From the NCBI RefSeq assembly GCF_006438925.1, contig NZ_RCZA01000001.1, positions 434,001-498,000 of the forward strand: a stretch of 64,000 nt of DNA, in the 5' to 3' direction. This document shows, piece after piece, positions 37,441 to 46,142 of the stretch. The position numbers were made by a program, and so were the translations under genes. Numbering within the stretch: position 1 is the stretch's first letter; the number at the start of each line of letters is the position of its first letter. The stretch comes from Pseudomonas mandelii (lineage in GTDB: Bacteria > Pseudomonadota > Gammaproteobacteria > Pseudomonadales > Pseudomonadaceae). The notes below the pieces were generated by a model. It saw only the letters and a list, made by a program, of their open reading frames with translations, was not told the origin of the DNA and did no database searches.

Positions 37441-37468
37441 AAAAAAGCCGCTCGAAAGCGGCTTTTTG
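37441..37468. terminator. Terminator of the cytochrome c5 gene
   Basis: Symmetrical hairpin aaaaagccgct / agcggcttttt around CGAA, 15 bp beyond the cytochrome c5 stop on the minus strand. Confidence 0.82.
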
Positions 37469-37482
37469 ATGAAGATGAAGGC

Positions 37483-37911
37483 TTATTTCAGGCCGGACAT
37501 CTTCTGGATGGCGCCTTTGAGCTCGGCGTCTGCGCAATCGGCGCAGGTGCCTTTTGGCGGCATCGAGTTGAGACCGGAGATAGCCTTGGCGAGCAGGCCG
37601 TCAACACCACCTTCTTTCTTGGCGCGCTCGCCCCAAGCGGCGGCATCACCGATTTTCGGCGCGCCCAACAGGCCGGTGCCGTGGCAAGCGTTGCAGTGTT
37701 TGGCAATCACTTCGTCAGGAGTTTTGGCACCACCACCGCCGCCAGCAGATGCCGCGACTTCCATCCCCTTGCACTCTTTACCCTGAACGCAAACCTGGCC
37801 GACCGGCTCAAGGCGTTTAGCAATTTCGTCGTTGGTCGCAGCTTGTGCGCCGACTGCCCAAAGGGCCAATACGGTTGCTGGTACGGCCAGCATTTTCATA
37901 ATTAGATTCAC
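37483..37911 (-). CDS. cycB: Cytochrome c5
   Basis: A 142-residue periplasmic c-type cytochrome with a signal peptide (about 1-24, ending AQA). One haem site is CNACH at 73-77, the axial methionine is Met117 in NSMPPKG, and the C-terminal CADCAD pair is typical of cytochrome c5. It carries electrons to terminal oxidases or other acceptors. Start is taken as the GTG at 37911 because GAGGG lies 7 nt upstream, whereas the in-frame ATG at 37899 has no good site. Confidence 0.92.
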   Translation of the reverse strand: MNLIMKMLAVPATVLALWAVGAQAATNDEIAKRLEPVGQVCVQGKECKGMEVAASAGGGGGAKTPDEVIAKHCNACHGTGLLGAPKIGDAAAWGERAKKEGGVDGLLAKAISGLNSMPPKGTCADCADAELKGAIQKMSGLK

Positions 37912-38080
37912 GCGTTCACCCTCAATGGTGGCTAGTCACGCCCACGGCCACGGTTCGCAGGCGGGCGCAAGTATAACGGTAAGCCCGCCACACTGAAACA
38001 ACCCTAAAGTCGGAGGGGTCTTATGCGTGGCGGAAAAACAACTCGGGCACCTGCGCAATGCTCGCGGGACGCCTCTTTTC

Positions 38081-38629
38081 TTAGAAATTCGCTGGAGTCG
38101 CTGCGCTGATTAGTCGCGCTGGCGCATCGAACGGATTGCGGAAACGGTGCGGTTTAGTACTTTCAAAGTAGTAGCTGTCGCCGGCTTCAAGCACAAAAGT
38201 TTCAAGCCCTACCACCAGTTCAAGTCGACCTTCGAGCAAAATCCCGGTTTCCTCGCCCTCATGGGTGAGCATCTCGTCACCGGTGTCGGCGCCTGGCGGG
38301 TAGATTTCGTTGAGGAACGCGATGGCCCGGCTCGGATGAGCCCTGCCGACCAGTTTCATGGTCACCGCGCCATCGGAAATATCGATCAGCTCGTTGGCTT
38401 TGTAGACGATCTGAGTCGGTTTTTCCTGCAGGATCTCTTCGGAAAAGAACTCGACCATGGACATGGGAATCCCGCCCAGTACCTTCCTCAGCGAACTGAT
38501 CGAGGGGCTGACGCTGTTCTTCTCGATCATCGAAATGGTGCTGTTGGTGACGCCCGCGCGTTTGGCGAGTTCACGCTGGGAAAGTCCTTTGAGCTTACGG
38601 ATGGATTGCAGTCGTTCACCGACGTCCAA
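38081..38629 (-). CDS. XRE-cupin regulator (PuuR/PauR-like)
   Basis: A 182-residue regulator with an N-terminal Cro/C1 helix-turn-helix (LSQRELAKRAGVTNSTISMIEKN) and a C-terminal cupin domain (about 105-180, with GEETGILLEGRLEL and YYFESTKPHRF). This is the PuuR-type layout used for polyamine or amino-acid catabolic control. It lies next to the dad operon and about 4 kb from a PuuB-like oxidase, which suits a role in amine metabolism, but targets are unproven. An inverted repeat upstream may be its operator. Confidence 0.88.
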   Translation of the reverse strand: MDVGERLQSIRKLKGLSQRELAKRAGVTNSTISMIEKNSVSPSISSLRKVLGGIPMSMVEFFSEEILQEKPTQIVYKANELIDISDGAVTMKLVGRAHPSRAIAFLNEIYPPGADTGDEMLTHEGEETGILLEGRLELVVGLETFVLEAGDSYYFESTKPHRFRNPFDAPARLISAATPANF

Positions 38630-38660
38630 TGCTGGAGCCTCCAGGGATTCAGGTTGTTGG

Positions 38661-38697
38661 AATATTGAGCGTTATCATGGCGACAGCGTTCAGTATT
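38661..38697 (-). promoter_or_regulatory. Candidate operator of the XRE-cupin gene
   Basis: Imperfect inverted repeat aatattgagcgtt (38661-38673) / agcgttcagtatt (38685-38697), 10 of 13 bases paired, upstream of the regulator start. Position fits autoregulation. Confidence 0.4.
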
Positions 38698-38756
38698 TAC
38701 AACACTTGGACCTGAATCCTGTTCGGTGAAGCGACTTTCGGTCGGGACGCTTTGAC

Positions 38757-39830
38757 CTAAGCCCCGGAATAGAGCATTGGCACCCGGCGCAGGTTGCAGA
38801 ATATCTGGTAAGGAATCGTGCCCGCGGCCGCAGCCACGTCACTGGCGAGAATGTTTTTGCCCCACAACTCGACGGTCGAACCAAGGCCGGCTTGCGGCAC
38901 ATCGGTCAGGTCAATGCAGAGCATGTCCATCGACACCCGGCCAATCAACTGGCTGCGCTGCCCGGCAACCATCACTGGCGTACCGGTCGGTGCCTGACGA
39001 GGGTAGCCGTCGGCGTAACCCATGGCCACCACGCCCACGCGCATCGGTTTCTGGGTGATGAATTTGGCGCCATAACCGATCGGCTCGCCAGCCGGCAGTT
39101 CACGCACGCAAATCACTTTCGATTCGAGGGTCATCACCGGTTGCAGGCGGGACGCCACGGCATTGGCTTCTTCAAACGGAGTCGCGCCGTAGAGCATGAT
39201 GCCCGGGCGAACCCAATCACTTGGAATCTGCGGCCAACCAAGCACTGCCGGCGAGTTACGCAGGCTGACCTCTGCCGACAAGCCCTGGCGCGCCGCTTCG
39301 AACACAGCAACCTGTTCGGCACTGGCCTGACTGTGCAGCTCATCGGCCCGGGCGAAGTGGCTCATCAGTACAATCTTCGCGACCTTGCCGCTGGCCAGCA
39401 GCCGTTGATAGCCCGCCTGATAATCCTTTGGATGCAAGCCCACCCGATGCATGCCCGAATCGAGTTTGAGCCAGACCGTGATCGGCTTGCTCAGTGCAGC
39501 GTTCTCGATGGCTTCGAGCTGCCACAGCGAATGCACCACGCACCAGAAGTCATGCTCGACGATCAGCGACAGCTCATCGGCCTCGAAAAAACCTTCCAGC
39601 AGCAACACCGGCGCACGAATGCCCGCGGCTCGCAGCTCCAACGCTTCTTCGATGCAGGCCACGGCAAACCCGTCCGCCTCGGCTTCCAGCGCCTGGGCGC
39701 AGCGCACCGCGCCATGGCCGTAGGCATCGGCCTTGATCACCGCGAGGGCCTTGGCCCCCGTGACTTCACGGGCGATTTGATAGTTGTGACGCAGGGCTTG
39801 AAGGTCGATCAGGGCACGGGCAGGACGCAT
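38757..39830 (-). CDS. dadX: Catabolic alanine racemase
   Basis: A 357-residue PLP-dependent alanine racemase. The PLP lysine is Lys33 in [10 protein letters not shown], and the conserved GYADGYPR and [12 protein letters not shown] stretches are present. It is the last gene of the dadA-ridA-dadX run. DadX supplies D-alanine from L-alanine for oxidation by DadA, and also helps wall synthesis. The catabolic name is used because of the operon. No biosynthetic copy is visible here. Confidence 0.94.
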   Translation of the reverse strand: MRPARALIDLQALRHNYQIAREVTGAKALAVIKADAYGHGAVRCAQALEAEADGFAVACIEEALELRAAGIRAPVLLLEGFFEADELSLIVEHDFWCVVHSLWQLEAIENAALSKPITVWLKLDSGMHRVGLHPKDYQAGYQRLLASGKVAKIVLMSHFARADELHSQASAEQVAVFEAARQGLSAEVSLRNSPAVLGWPQIPSDWVRPGIMLYGATPFEEANAVASRLQPVMTLESKVICVRELPAGEPIGYGAKFITQKPMRVGVVAMGYADGYPRQAPTGTPVMVAGQRSQLIGRVSMDMLCIDLTDVPQAGLGSTVELWGKNILASDVAAAAGTIPYQIFCNLRRVPMLYSGA

Positions 39831-39932
39831 GGCGGCAGACTTCTGGTCGGGTCATTGGGGAAGAAAAACCGGCGCTGGCTGACGGCGTGAACCGCCAGTA
39901 GCAGCACCGGGAGAGGGATCTTTCTGACGGGT

Positions 39933-40286
39933 TTATGGCAGAGCGGCGACTACCGACAGCTCAACCAGGATTTCCGGTTCGCACAGCTTCGATTCAACAG
40001 TGGCACGGGCCGGTGCGACGCCTTTTGGCAGCCACTTGTCCCAGACCGCGTTCATGCCTTCAAAGTGCGCATCAATGTCTTTCAAGTAAATCGTCACCGA
40101 CAGTAAACGGCTCTTGTCGGTCCCGGCCAAATCCAGCAAACGCTCGATGTTGGCAAGCGTTTCACGGGTCTGCTGTTCAATCCCGGCGTTCATATCGTCG
40201 CCGACCTGCCCTGCCAGATACACGGTACCGCTGTGGACTACGATCTGGCTCATGCGCTCATTGGTGAGCTGGCGCTGGATTGACAT
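39933..40286 (-). CDS. ridA: RidA-family enamine/imine deaminase
   Basis: A 117-residue Rid protein with the family features [24 protein letters not shown] and a C-terminal [21 protein letters not shown]. The arginine in PARATV is the usual carboxylate-binding residue. Rid proteins hydrolyse reactive 2-imino acids to keto acids. The gene starts 29 bp inside the dadA 3' end (AGGAG site), so it is coupled to the enzyme that makes iminopyruvate. It probably speeds release of pyruvate and protects PLP enzymes. Confidence 0.92.
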   Translation of the reverse strand: MSIQRQLTNERMSQIVVHSGTVYLAGQVGDDMNAGIEQQTRETLANIERLLDLAGTDKSRLLSVTIYLKDIDAHFEGMNAVWDKWLPKGVAPARATVESKLCEPEILVELSVVAALP

Positions 40287-41562
40287 GTTTTGCGGACTCC
40301 TGAATTTTTTTGCCATAACGGGAAATATCGAGGCCTTCGGCGCTGATCTGCGGCGTTTTCTTCGCCATCAGATCGGCCAGCAAGCGACCGGAACCGCACG
40401 CCATGGTCCAACCAAGCGTGCCGTGACCCGTGTTCAAAAACAGATTGCTGAACGGCGTAGCACCCACGATCGGCGTGCCGTCCGGCGTAGTCGGACGCAG
40501 ACCGGTCCAGAAACTCGCCTGGGCCAGATCGCCGCCCTGAGGATAGAGGTCGTTGACGATCATCTCCAGGGTTTCACGCCGACGCGGGTTCAGCGACAGG
40601 TCAAAACCGGCTATTTCAGCCATGCCACCGACGCGGATGCGGTTGTCGAAACGGGTAATCGCGACCTTGTAGGTCTCGTCGAGGATAGTCGAAGTCGGGG
40701 CCATCGCCGGGTTGGTGATCGGCACCGTCAAGGAATAACCCTTGAGCGGATACACCGGCGCCTTGATACCCAGCGGCTTGAGCAGTTGCGGCGAGTAGCT
40801 GCCCAGGGCCAGCACATAGCGATCAGCGGTTTCCAGCTTGCCATCGATCCATACGCCGTTGATGCGATCACCGGCGTAGTCGAGACGCTGAATGTCCTGG
40901 TCGAAGCGGAATTCAACACCCAGATTCGCAGCCATCTCGGCGAGCTTGGTGGTGAACATCTGGCAGTCGCCCGTCTGGTCGTTCGGCAGGCGCAGGGCAC
41001 CCGCGAGGATGCCGGTGACGCTGGCCAGCGCCGGCTCAACGCGGGCAATGCCGGCGCGGTCGAGCAGTTCGAACGGCACGCCGGACTCTTTCAGCACGGC
41101 GATGTCTTTCCAGGCGCCGTCGAGTTGGGCCTGGGTGCGGAACAGTTGGGTAGTACCGAGGCTGCGGCCTTCGTAGGCAATGCCGGTTTCGGCGCGCAAT
41201 TCATCGAGGCAGTCACGGCTGTATTCGGACAGGCGGACCATGCGCTCTTTGTTCACCGCATAACGGCTGGCGGTGCAGTTGCGCAGCATCTGCGCCATCC
41301 ACAGGTATTGGTCGATGTCAGCGGTGGCCTTGATCGCCAGCGGTGCGTGGCGCTGCAACAGCCACTTGATGGCCTTGAGCGGCACGCCCGGCGCGGCCCA
41401 CGGCGAGGCATAACCCGGCGAAACCTGCCCGGCGTTGGCGAAACTGGTCTCCATGGCAGCTGCCGGCTGACGGTCCACGACCACCACTTCAAACCCGGCA
41501 CGCGCCAGATAATAGGCACTGGTAGTACCGATGACGCCGCTACCCAAGACCATAACGCGCAT
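40258..41562 (-). CDS. dadA: D-amino acid dehydrogenase small subunit
   Basis: A 434-residue FAD enzyme that oxidises D-alanine and other D-amino acids to the keto acid, passing electrons to the respiratory chain at the inner membrane. The FAD-binding motif is GSGVIG at 7-12, and the C-terminal [17 protein letters not shown] is typical. The start at 41562 (MRVMVLGSG) lies 8 nt after GAGGG, which also matches E. coli DadA length. The frame to 41691 is too long. First gene of the dad operon, divergent from the Lrp-type regulator. Confidence 0.96.
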   Translation of the reverse strand: MRVMVLGSGVIGTTSAYYLARAGFEVVVVDRQPAAAMETSFANAGQVSPGYASPWAAPGVPLKAIKWLLQRHAPLAIKATADIDQYLWMAQMLRNCTASRYAVNKERMVRLSEYSRDCLDELRAETGIAYEGRSLGTTQLFRTQAQLDGAWKDIAVLKESGVPFELLDRAGIARVEPALASVTGILAGALRLPNDQTGDCQMFTTKLAEMAANLGVEFRFDQDIQRLDYAGDRINGVWIDGKLETADRYVLALGSYSPQLLKPLGIKAPVYPLKGYSLTVPITNPAMAPTSTILDETYKVAITRFDNRIRVGGMAEIAGFDLSLNPRRRETLEMIVNDLYPQGGDLAQASFWTGLRPTTPDGTPIVGATPFSNLFLNTGHGTLGWTMACGSGRLLADLMAKKTPQISAEGLDISRYGKKIQESAKHVNPAPAHQ

Positions 41563-41675
41563 TTTCATATCCCTCATCGCGGCTTGCCGCTGACGTTCGT
41601 AGTTGTCGAGCATTGATGTGCGCAGTGTAAAAAAGATTAGGCAGTGCTTTTCACTATATAAGTGCCTATATTTGG

Positions 41676-41687
41676 CGAGAATTCTCG
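41676..41687. promoter_or_regulatory. Palindrome in the dadA-lrp control region
   Basis: Perfect 12-bp palindrome CGAGAATTCTCG inside a longer imperfect one (ggcgagaattctcggc), in the 157-bp space between dadA and the Lrp-type gene. It is flanked by AT-rich TATATAAG and CTATATTT strings. It is a plausible binding site for the divergent regulator. Confidence 0.4.
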
Positions 41688-41719
41688 GCAAAAACGCTTT
41701 TCACGGAGGCGCATCCCCT

Positions 41720-42208
41720 ATGCGTACCAACACTCAGACCAAACGTGAGCTGGACAAGATCGACCGCAACATCCTGCGGATCCTGCAAGCGGACGGGCGT
41801 ATCTCCTTCACCGAGCTGGGGGAAAAGGTCGGGCTCTCGACCACGCCGTGTACCGAGCGGGTCCGGCGGCTGGAGCGCGAAGGGATCATCATGGGCTACA
41901 ACGCCCGGCTCAATCCGCAGCACCTCAAGGGTAGTCTTCTGGTATTCGTCGAGATCAGTCTCGACTACAAATCCGGCGATACTTTCGAAGAGTTCCGACG
42001 CGCGGTCCTGAAGCTTCCACACGTGCTGGAGTGCCATTTGGTGTCAGGGGATTTCGACTATCTGGTGAAAGCGCGGATTTCCGAGATGGCCTCGTACCGC
42101 AAACTGCTGGGCGACATCCTGCTCAAGCTGCCGCATGTGCGCGAATCCAAGAGCTACATCGTGATGGAAGAGGTGAAAGAGAGCTTGAACCTGCCGATTC
42201 CGGATTGA
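41720..42208 (+). CDS. lrp: Lrp/AsnC-family regulator of the dad operon
   Basis: A 162-residue Lrp-type regulator. The helix-turn-helix is at about 15-55 (LDKIDRNILRILQADGRIS, then GLSTTPCTERVRRLE) and the RAM effector domain follows. It begins MRTNTQTKRELDKIDR, close to E. coli Lrp and the P. aeruginosa dad activator. GGAGG lies 10 nt before the ATG. Divergent orientation next to dadA implies control of D-alanine catabolism in response to alanine or leucine-type effectors, which is family knowledge. Confidence 0.94.
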   Translation: MRTNTQTKRELDKIDRNILRILQADGRISFTELGEKVGLSTTPCTERVRRLEREGIIMGYNARLNPQHLKGSLLVFVEISLDYKSGDTFEEFRRAVLKLPHVLECHLVSGDFDYLVKARISEMASYRKLLGDILLKLPHVRESKSYIVMEEVKESLNLPIPD

Positions 42209-42209
42209 A

Positions 42210-42290
42210 GATCAAAAGATCGCAGCCTTCGGCAGCTCCTACAGGTGTACGCATTCCATGTAGGAGCTGCCGAAGGCTGCGATCTTTTAA
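42210..42290. repeat. REPIN, family B (inverted pair)
   Basis: Inverted units AAAAGATCGCAGCCTTCGGC and its complement with an 18-nt spacer, directly after the lrp stop. It may act as its transcription end. Confidence 0.9.
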
Positions 42291-42300
42291 CTGGCGACGC

Positions 42301-42654
42301 TTAAACCAGCACCTGCCGCGTCGAAGCCATGTACTCGTGAATCTGCTTCTCGACCCGCGGATGAATCAGCTCCACCGGCCCCCGCCCATTTGGGCACGGC
42401 AAAGTCTTGGTGGTGCCGAACAACCGGCAAATCAGCGGCCGCTCGTCATACACGGTGCAGCCATTGGGCCCGAGGTGAACGCAATTGAGCTCATCCATCG
42501 CAGCGTCCTGCTCGGCCCGGGTCTTGCGCGGCAGGCGGGACATTTCTTCCGGTGAGGTGGTCACCGGCCCACAGCAGTCATGGCAGCCGGGCACGCACTC
42601 GAACGAGGGGATCTGCTGCCGCAGCGTGCGAATTTTCTGACTGTTGCAGCTCAT
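42301..42654 (-). CDS. YkgJ-family cysteine cluster protein
   Basis: A 117-residue protein with the CxxxC-type zinc/iron cluster spacing of the YkgJ/UPF0153 family: FECVPGCHDCCGP near residue 25, then CVHLGPNGCTVYDERPLICRLFG. The role is unknown, and metal binding is expected. The ATG at 42654 is preferred over a TTG at 42669, although no strong ribosome site is present. Confidence 0.85.
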   Translation of the reverse strand: MSCNSQKIRTLRQQIPSFECVPGCHDCCGPVTTSPEEMSRLPRKTRAEQDAAMDELNCVHLGPNGCTVYDERPLICRLFGTTKTLPCPNGRGPVELIHPRVEKQIHEYMASTRQVLV

Positions 42655-42801
42655 CGAAGCGGTGACCAAAAGCGGAATAGAGCGGGATTCTGACGTAAAA
42701 GCCCCGATCCAGACAGCACCAACCGACCAGTGTTGCCCGTGTCCGAAGGTCCGGCTTATGCTCCGTCAAATTTTCTAGACACAAGAATCAGGATCACGCA
42801 C

Positions 42802-44115
42802 ATGAATGCCCGTGCTCAGCAACCTGCCCCGAACCACCAGCACCCTGCTTCTTACTACGCCGCCAGCAGCCTGCCGCAGCCCGATCATCCGGTGCTCACA
42901 GGCGACCTGGTGGCTGACGTGTGCGTGGTCGGTGGCGGGTTCTCCGGATTGAACACGGCGCTCGAACTGGCCGAACGCGGCTTCAATGTGATCCTGCTCG
43001 AAGCTCACAAAATCGGTTGGGGCGCCAGCGGACGCAATGGCGGACAGTTGATTCGTGGCGTCGGCCATGGCCTCGATCAGTTCGCCAACGTGGTCGGTGC
43101 GGACGGCGTGCGCCAGATGAAACTCATGGGCCTGGAAGCGGTGGAAATCGTCCGACAGCGCGTCGAGCGTTTTCAGATCCCATGCGACCTCACGTGGGGC
43201 TATTGCGATCTGGCCAACAAACCCCGCGACCTCGAAGGTTTCGCTGAAGACGCCGATGAGTTGCGCAGTCTCGATTACCGTTACGAAACCCGTCTGCTGC
43301 AAGCCAGTGAAATGCATTCCGTAGTGGGTTCCGATCGTTACGTCGGCGGTTTGATCGACATGGGCTCAGGGCACCTGCATCCGCTGAACCTGGCATTGGG
43401 CGAAGCCGCCGCCGCGCAGCAGTTGGGGGTGAAGCTGTTCGAACAATCGGCAGTCACCCGCATCGATTATGGCCCCGAGGTCAAGGTCCATACCGCCCAA
43501 GGCTCGGTTCGCGCCAAGATGCTGGTGCTGGGCTGCAACGCCTACCTTAATGAACTCAATCCCGAACTCAGCGGCAAGGTGCTGCCCGCCGGCAGCTACA
43601 TCATCGCCACCGAACCCTTGAGTGAAGCGCTGGCACACTCACTGCTGCCGCAGAACATGGCGGTCTGCGATCAACGGGTCGCGCTGGATTACTACCGGCT
43701 CTCGGCGGACCGCCGCTTGCTGTTTGGCGGCGCCTGCCATTATTCAGGTCGCGACCCGAACGACATCGCCGCCTACATGCGGCCGAAGATGCTGGAGGTT
43801 TTCCCGCAACTGGCCGGGGTGAAGATCGACTATCAATGGGGCGGGATGATCGGCATCGGCGCCAACCGTCTGCCGCAGATCGGGCGACTCAAGGATCAAC
43901 CGAATGTGTATTACGCCCAGGCTTATTCCGGTCACGGCGTGAATGCCACGCACCTGGCCGGGAAGTTGTTGGCTGAGGCTATCAGTGGTCAGCAGAGTGG
44001 AGGGTTTGATCTGTTTGCCAAGGTGCCGCATATCACGTTCCCTGGCGGTAAGCATTTGCGCTCGCCGCTGTTGGCGTTGGGGATGTTGTGGCATCGTCTC
44101 AAAGAGTTGGTCTGA
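42802..44115 (+). CDS. puuB: FAD-dependent amine oxidoreductase (PuuB-like)
   Basis: A 437-residue DAO-family flavoprotein. The dinucleotide-binding motif is VVGGGFSGLNTALELAERG (42-60), followed by the GWGASGRNGGQLIRGVGHG stretch of gamma-glutamylputrescine oxidases, and a C-terminal AYSGHGVNATHLAGKLLAEA. PuuB-type enzymes oxidise gamma-glutamylated polyamines to aldehydes. The aldehyde dehydrogenase at 49 kb would use such a product. Substrate is inferred from family and context. Start at 42802 follows an AGGA. Confidence 0.82.
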   Translation: MNARAQQPAPNHQHPASYYAASSLPQPDHPVLTGDLVADVCVVGGGFSGLNTALELAERGFNVILLEAHKIGWGASGRNGGQLIRGVGHGLDQFANVVGADGVRQMKLMGLEAVEIVRQRVERFQIPCDLTWGYCDLANKPRDLEGFAEDADELRSLDYRYETRLLQASEMHSVVGSDRYVGGLIDMGSGHLHPLNLALGEAAAAQQLGVKLFEQSAVTRIDYGPEVKVHTAQGSVRAKMLVLGCNAYLNELNPELSGKVLPAGSYIIATEPLSEALAHSLLPQNMAVCDQRVALDYYRLSADRRLLFGGACHYSGRDPNDIAAYMRPKMLEVFPQLAGVKIDYQWGGMIGIGANRLPQIGRLKDQPNVYYAQAYSGHGVNATHLAGKLLAEAISGQQSGGFDLFAKVPHITFPGGKHLRSPLLALGMLWHRLKELV

Positions 44116-44142
44116 GGGATTTCCAGCGTCTGTACCGACGCC

Positions 44143-44215
44143 TTCGCGAGCAGGCTCGCTCCCACAGGACCTGTGTCGTTCACAAATCCCCTGTGGGAGC
44201 GAGCCTGCTCGCGAA
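44143..44215. repeat. REP pair, family A
   Basis: Inverted TCGCGAGCAGGCTCGCTCCC and GTGGGAGCGAGCCTGCTCGC units with a 27-nt spacer, between convergent genes. Confidence 0.9.
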
Positions 44216-44239
44216 TCGGTTCAAAGAACACCGCAAGAC

Positions 44240-44485
44240 TCAGATCCGCCAGAACGGTTTAAGCCCCTCCTCCCGCGCCTGCTCCCGACTCAACCCGACG
44301 TCCTTGAGCTGCTCAGTCGTGAGCTCCAGCAATGCCTTGCGCGTGTGCAGACGATGCCAGAACAGGCCCCAGCGACTCAGGCCGGACGGTGCGTTGCGCA
44401 TGACCGCCTCGCGTGCGCCGTTGTTTTGCCCTGCCGCCAGTTCCTGACTGTGTAATGTCAGCCGCACATCGCTCAAGCCGTTCAT
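44240..44485 (-). CDS. DUF1127 protein
   Basis: An 81-residue protein with the DUF1127 motif at its C terminus (WHRLHTRKALLELTTEQLKDVGLSREQAREEGLKPFW), typical of this small arginine-rich family. Members have been tied to RNA or phosphate-stress regulation in alphaproteobacteria. The role in Pseudomonas is not known. It is divergent from the MocR-type regulator with repeated TACAG motifs between, suggesting control by that regulator. Confidence 0.85.
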   Translation of the reverse strand: MNGLSDVRLTLHSQELAAGQNNGAREAVMRNAPSGLSRWGLFWHRLHTRKALLELTTEQLKDVGLSREQAREEGLKPFWRI

Positions 44486-44564
44486 TTTGATTGCTCCTGT
44501 TTACTTGGGTAGCCAGAGCTTTCATGATGCGTCGACGGCGAAAAGCATTACAGATTCAAAGAGG

Positions 44565-44583
44565 CTGTATTAACTCCATACAG
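44565..44583. promoter_or_regulatory. Candidate MocR-type operator
   Basis: Perfect inverted repeat ctgtat - taactcc - atacag in the DUF1127/MocR intergenic space. Additional TACAGATT (about 44549-44556) and CTGTACTGG (about 44630) half-sites lie on either side. MocR proteins commonly bind direct and inverted half-sites in divergent regions. Confidence 0.45.
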
Positions 44584-44664
44584 ATTTTGCCTTTCAGCGT
44601 CTGAATCTCATATTTTCGACCCATCTGTACTGGTCAACCGAATCACCCACACCGAGACTGCACC

Positions 44665-46086
44665 ATGACCCTTTACGTCAACCTCGCCGAACTGCTCGGC
44701 ACGCGTATCGAACAGGGCTTCTATCGCCCCGGCGACCGGCTGCCGTCGGTGCGGGCGTTGAGTGTTGAGCACGGCGTCAGCCTGAGCACGGTGCAGCAGG
44801 CGTATCGCGTGCTGGAAGACAGCGGCCTGGCGACACCCAAACCCAAGTCGGGCTACTTCGTACCGGTGGGTCGTGAACTGCCGGAGCTTCCGGCCATTGG
44901 CCGCCCGGCACAGCGGCCAGTGGATATTTCCCAGTGGGATCAAGTGCTGGAACTGATCCGCGCGGTGCCACGCAAGGATGTGGTGCAACTGGGTCGCGGC
45001 ATGCCGGACATCACCACGCCGACCATGAAACCGCTGCTGCGCAACCTGGCGCGAATCAGCCGGCGGCAGGACATGCCCGGTCTGTATTACGACAACATCT
45101 ATGGCACCCTCGAACTGCGCGAACAGATTGCCCGTCTGCTGCTCGATTCCGGCTGCCAGTTGAGTGCCAACGACCTGGTGATCACCACCGGTTGTCACGA
45201 AGCGCTGTCCACCAGCATCCGCTCCATCTGCGAGCCGGGCGACATTGTGGCCGTGGACTCGCCAAGCTTTCACGGCGCCATGCAGACACTCAAGGGCCTG
45301 GGCATGAAAGCTCTGGAAATCCCCACCGACCCGCTCACCGGGATCAGCCTCGATGCCCTCGAACTGGCGTTGGAGCAATGGCCAATCAAGGCCATACAGT
45401 TGACCCCCAACTGCAACAACCCGCTGGGCTACATCATGCCGGAGTCGCGCAAACGCGCGTTGTTGACACTCGCACAGCGCTTCGACGTGGCGATCATCGA
45501 GGACGATGTGTATGGCGAACTGGCCTACACCTACCCGCGCCCGCGTACGATCAAATCCTTCGACGAAGATGGCCGCGTCCTGCTGTGCAGTTCCTTTTCC
45601 AAGACCCTGGCGCCGGGGCTGCGTATCGGTTGGGTGGCGCCGGGACGGTATCTGGAACGGGTGCTGCACATGAAATACATCAGCACCGGCTCTACCGCGC
45701 CGCAACCGCAAATCGCGATTGCCGAATTCCTCAAGGCTGGACATTTCGAACCGCATTTGCGGCGGATGCGCACCCAATACCAGCGCAATCGCGACGTGAT
45801 GATCGATTGGGTCAGCCGCTATTTTCCGGCCGGTACCCGCGCCAGTCGTCCTCAGGGCAGCTTTATGCTCTGGGTCGAGCTGCCGGAGGGTTTTGACACC
45901 CTGAAACTGAATCGTGCGCTGCACGACCAAGGCGTACAGATTGCCGTCGGCAGCATCTTTTCCGCTTCGGGTAAGTACCGCAATTGCCTGCGCATGAACT
46001 ACGCTGCAAAAACAACCCCGCAGATCGAAGAAGCGGTGCGTAAGGTCGGCGCGGCGGCGATAAAACTTCTGGCGGAAACCGACTGA
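44665..46086 (+). CDS. MocR/PdxR-type GntR-aminotransferase regulator
   Basis: A 473-residue fusion of an N-terminal GntR winged helix (about 1-72, GFYRPGDRLPSVRALSVEHGVSLSTVQQAYRVLE) with a fold-type I aminotransferase-like domain. The PLP lysine is Lys313 in SFSKTLAPGLRIGW, and the NNPLGYI and ISTGSTAPQPQ stretches are conserved. MocR regulators use PLP and an amine or amino acid as signals. The target is probably the divergent DUF1127 gene, possibly others. Confidence 0.9.
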   Translation: MTLYVNLAELLGTRIEQGFYRPGDRLPSVRALSVEHGVSLSTVQQAYRVLEDSGLATPKPKSGYFVPVGRELPELPAIGRPAQRPVDISQWDQVLELIRAVPRKDVVQLGRGMPDITTPTMKPLLRNLARISRRQDMPGLYYDNIYGTLELREQIARLLLDSGCQLSANDLVITTGCHEALSTSIRSICEPGDIVAVDSPSFHGAMQTLKGLGMKALEIPTDPLTGISLDALELALEQWPIKAIQLTPNCNNPLGYIMPESRKRALLTLAQRFDVAIIEDDVYGELAYTYPRPRTIKSFDEDGRVLLCSSFSKTLAPGLRIGWVAPGRYLERVLHMKYISTGSTAPQPQIAIAEFLKAGHFEPHLRRMRTQYQRNRDVMIDWVSRYFPAGTRASRPQGSFMLWVELPEGFDTLKLNRALHDQGVQIAVGSIFSASGKYRNCLRMNYAAKTTPQIEEAVRKVGAAAIKLLAETD

Positions 46087-46142
46087 CCTTTCTCCGCCAT
46101 CCGGCCTCCATATGCTAACCGCCACCACCCGGAATTAGCGCC

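Noticed and set aside
37349..37537. N-terminal extension of the CoA-transferase family protein
   Set aside because: It would cross the terminator at 37441-37468. The ATG at 37348 has a strong ribosome site.
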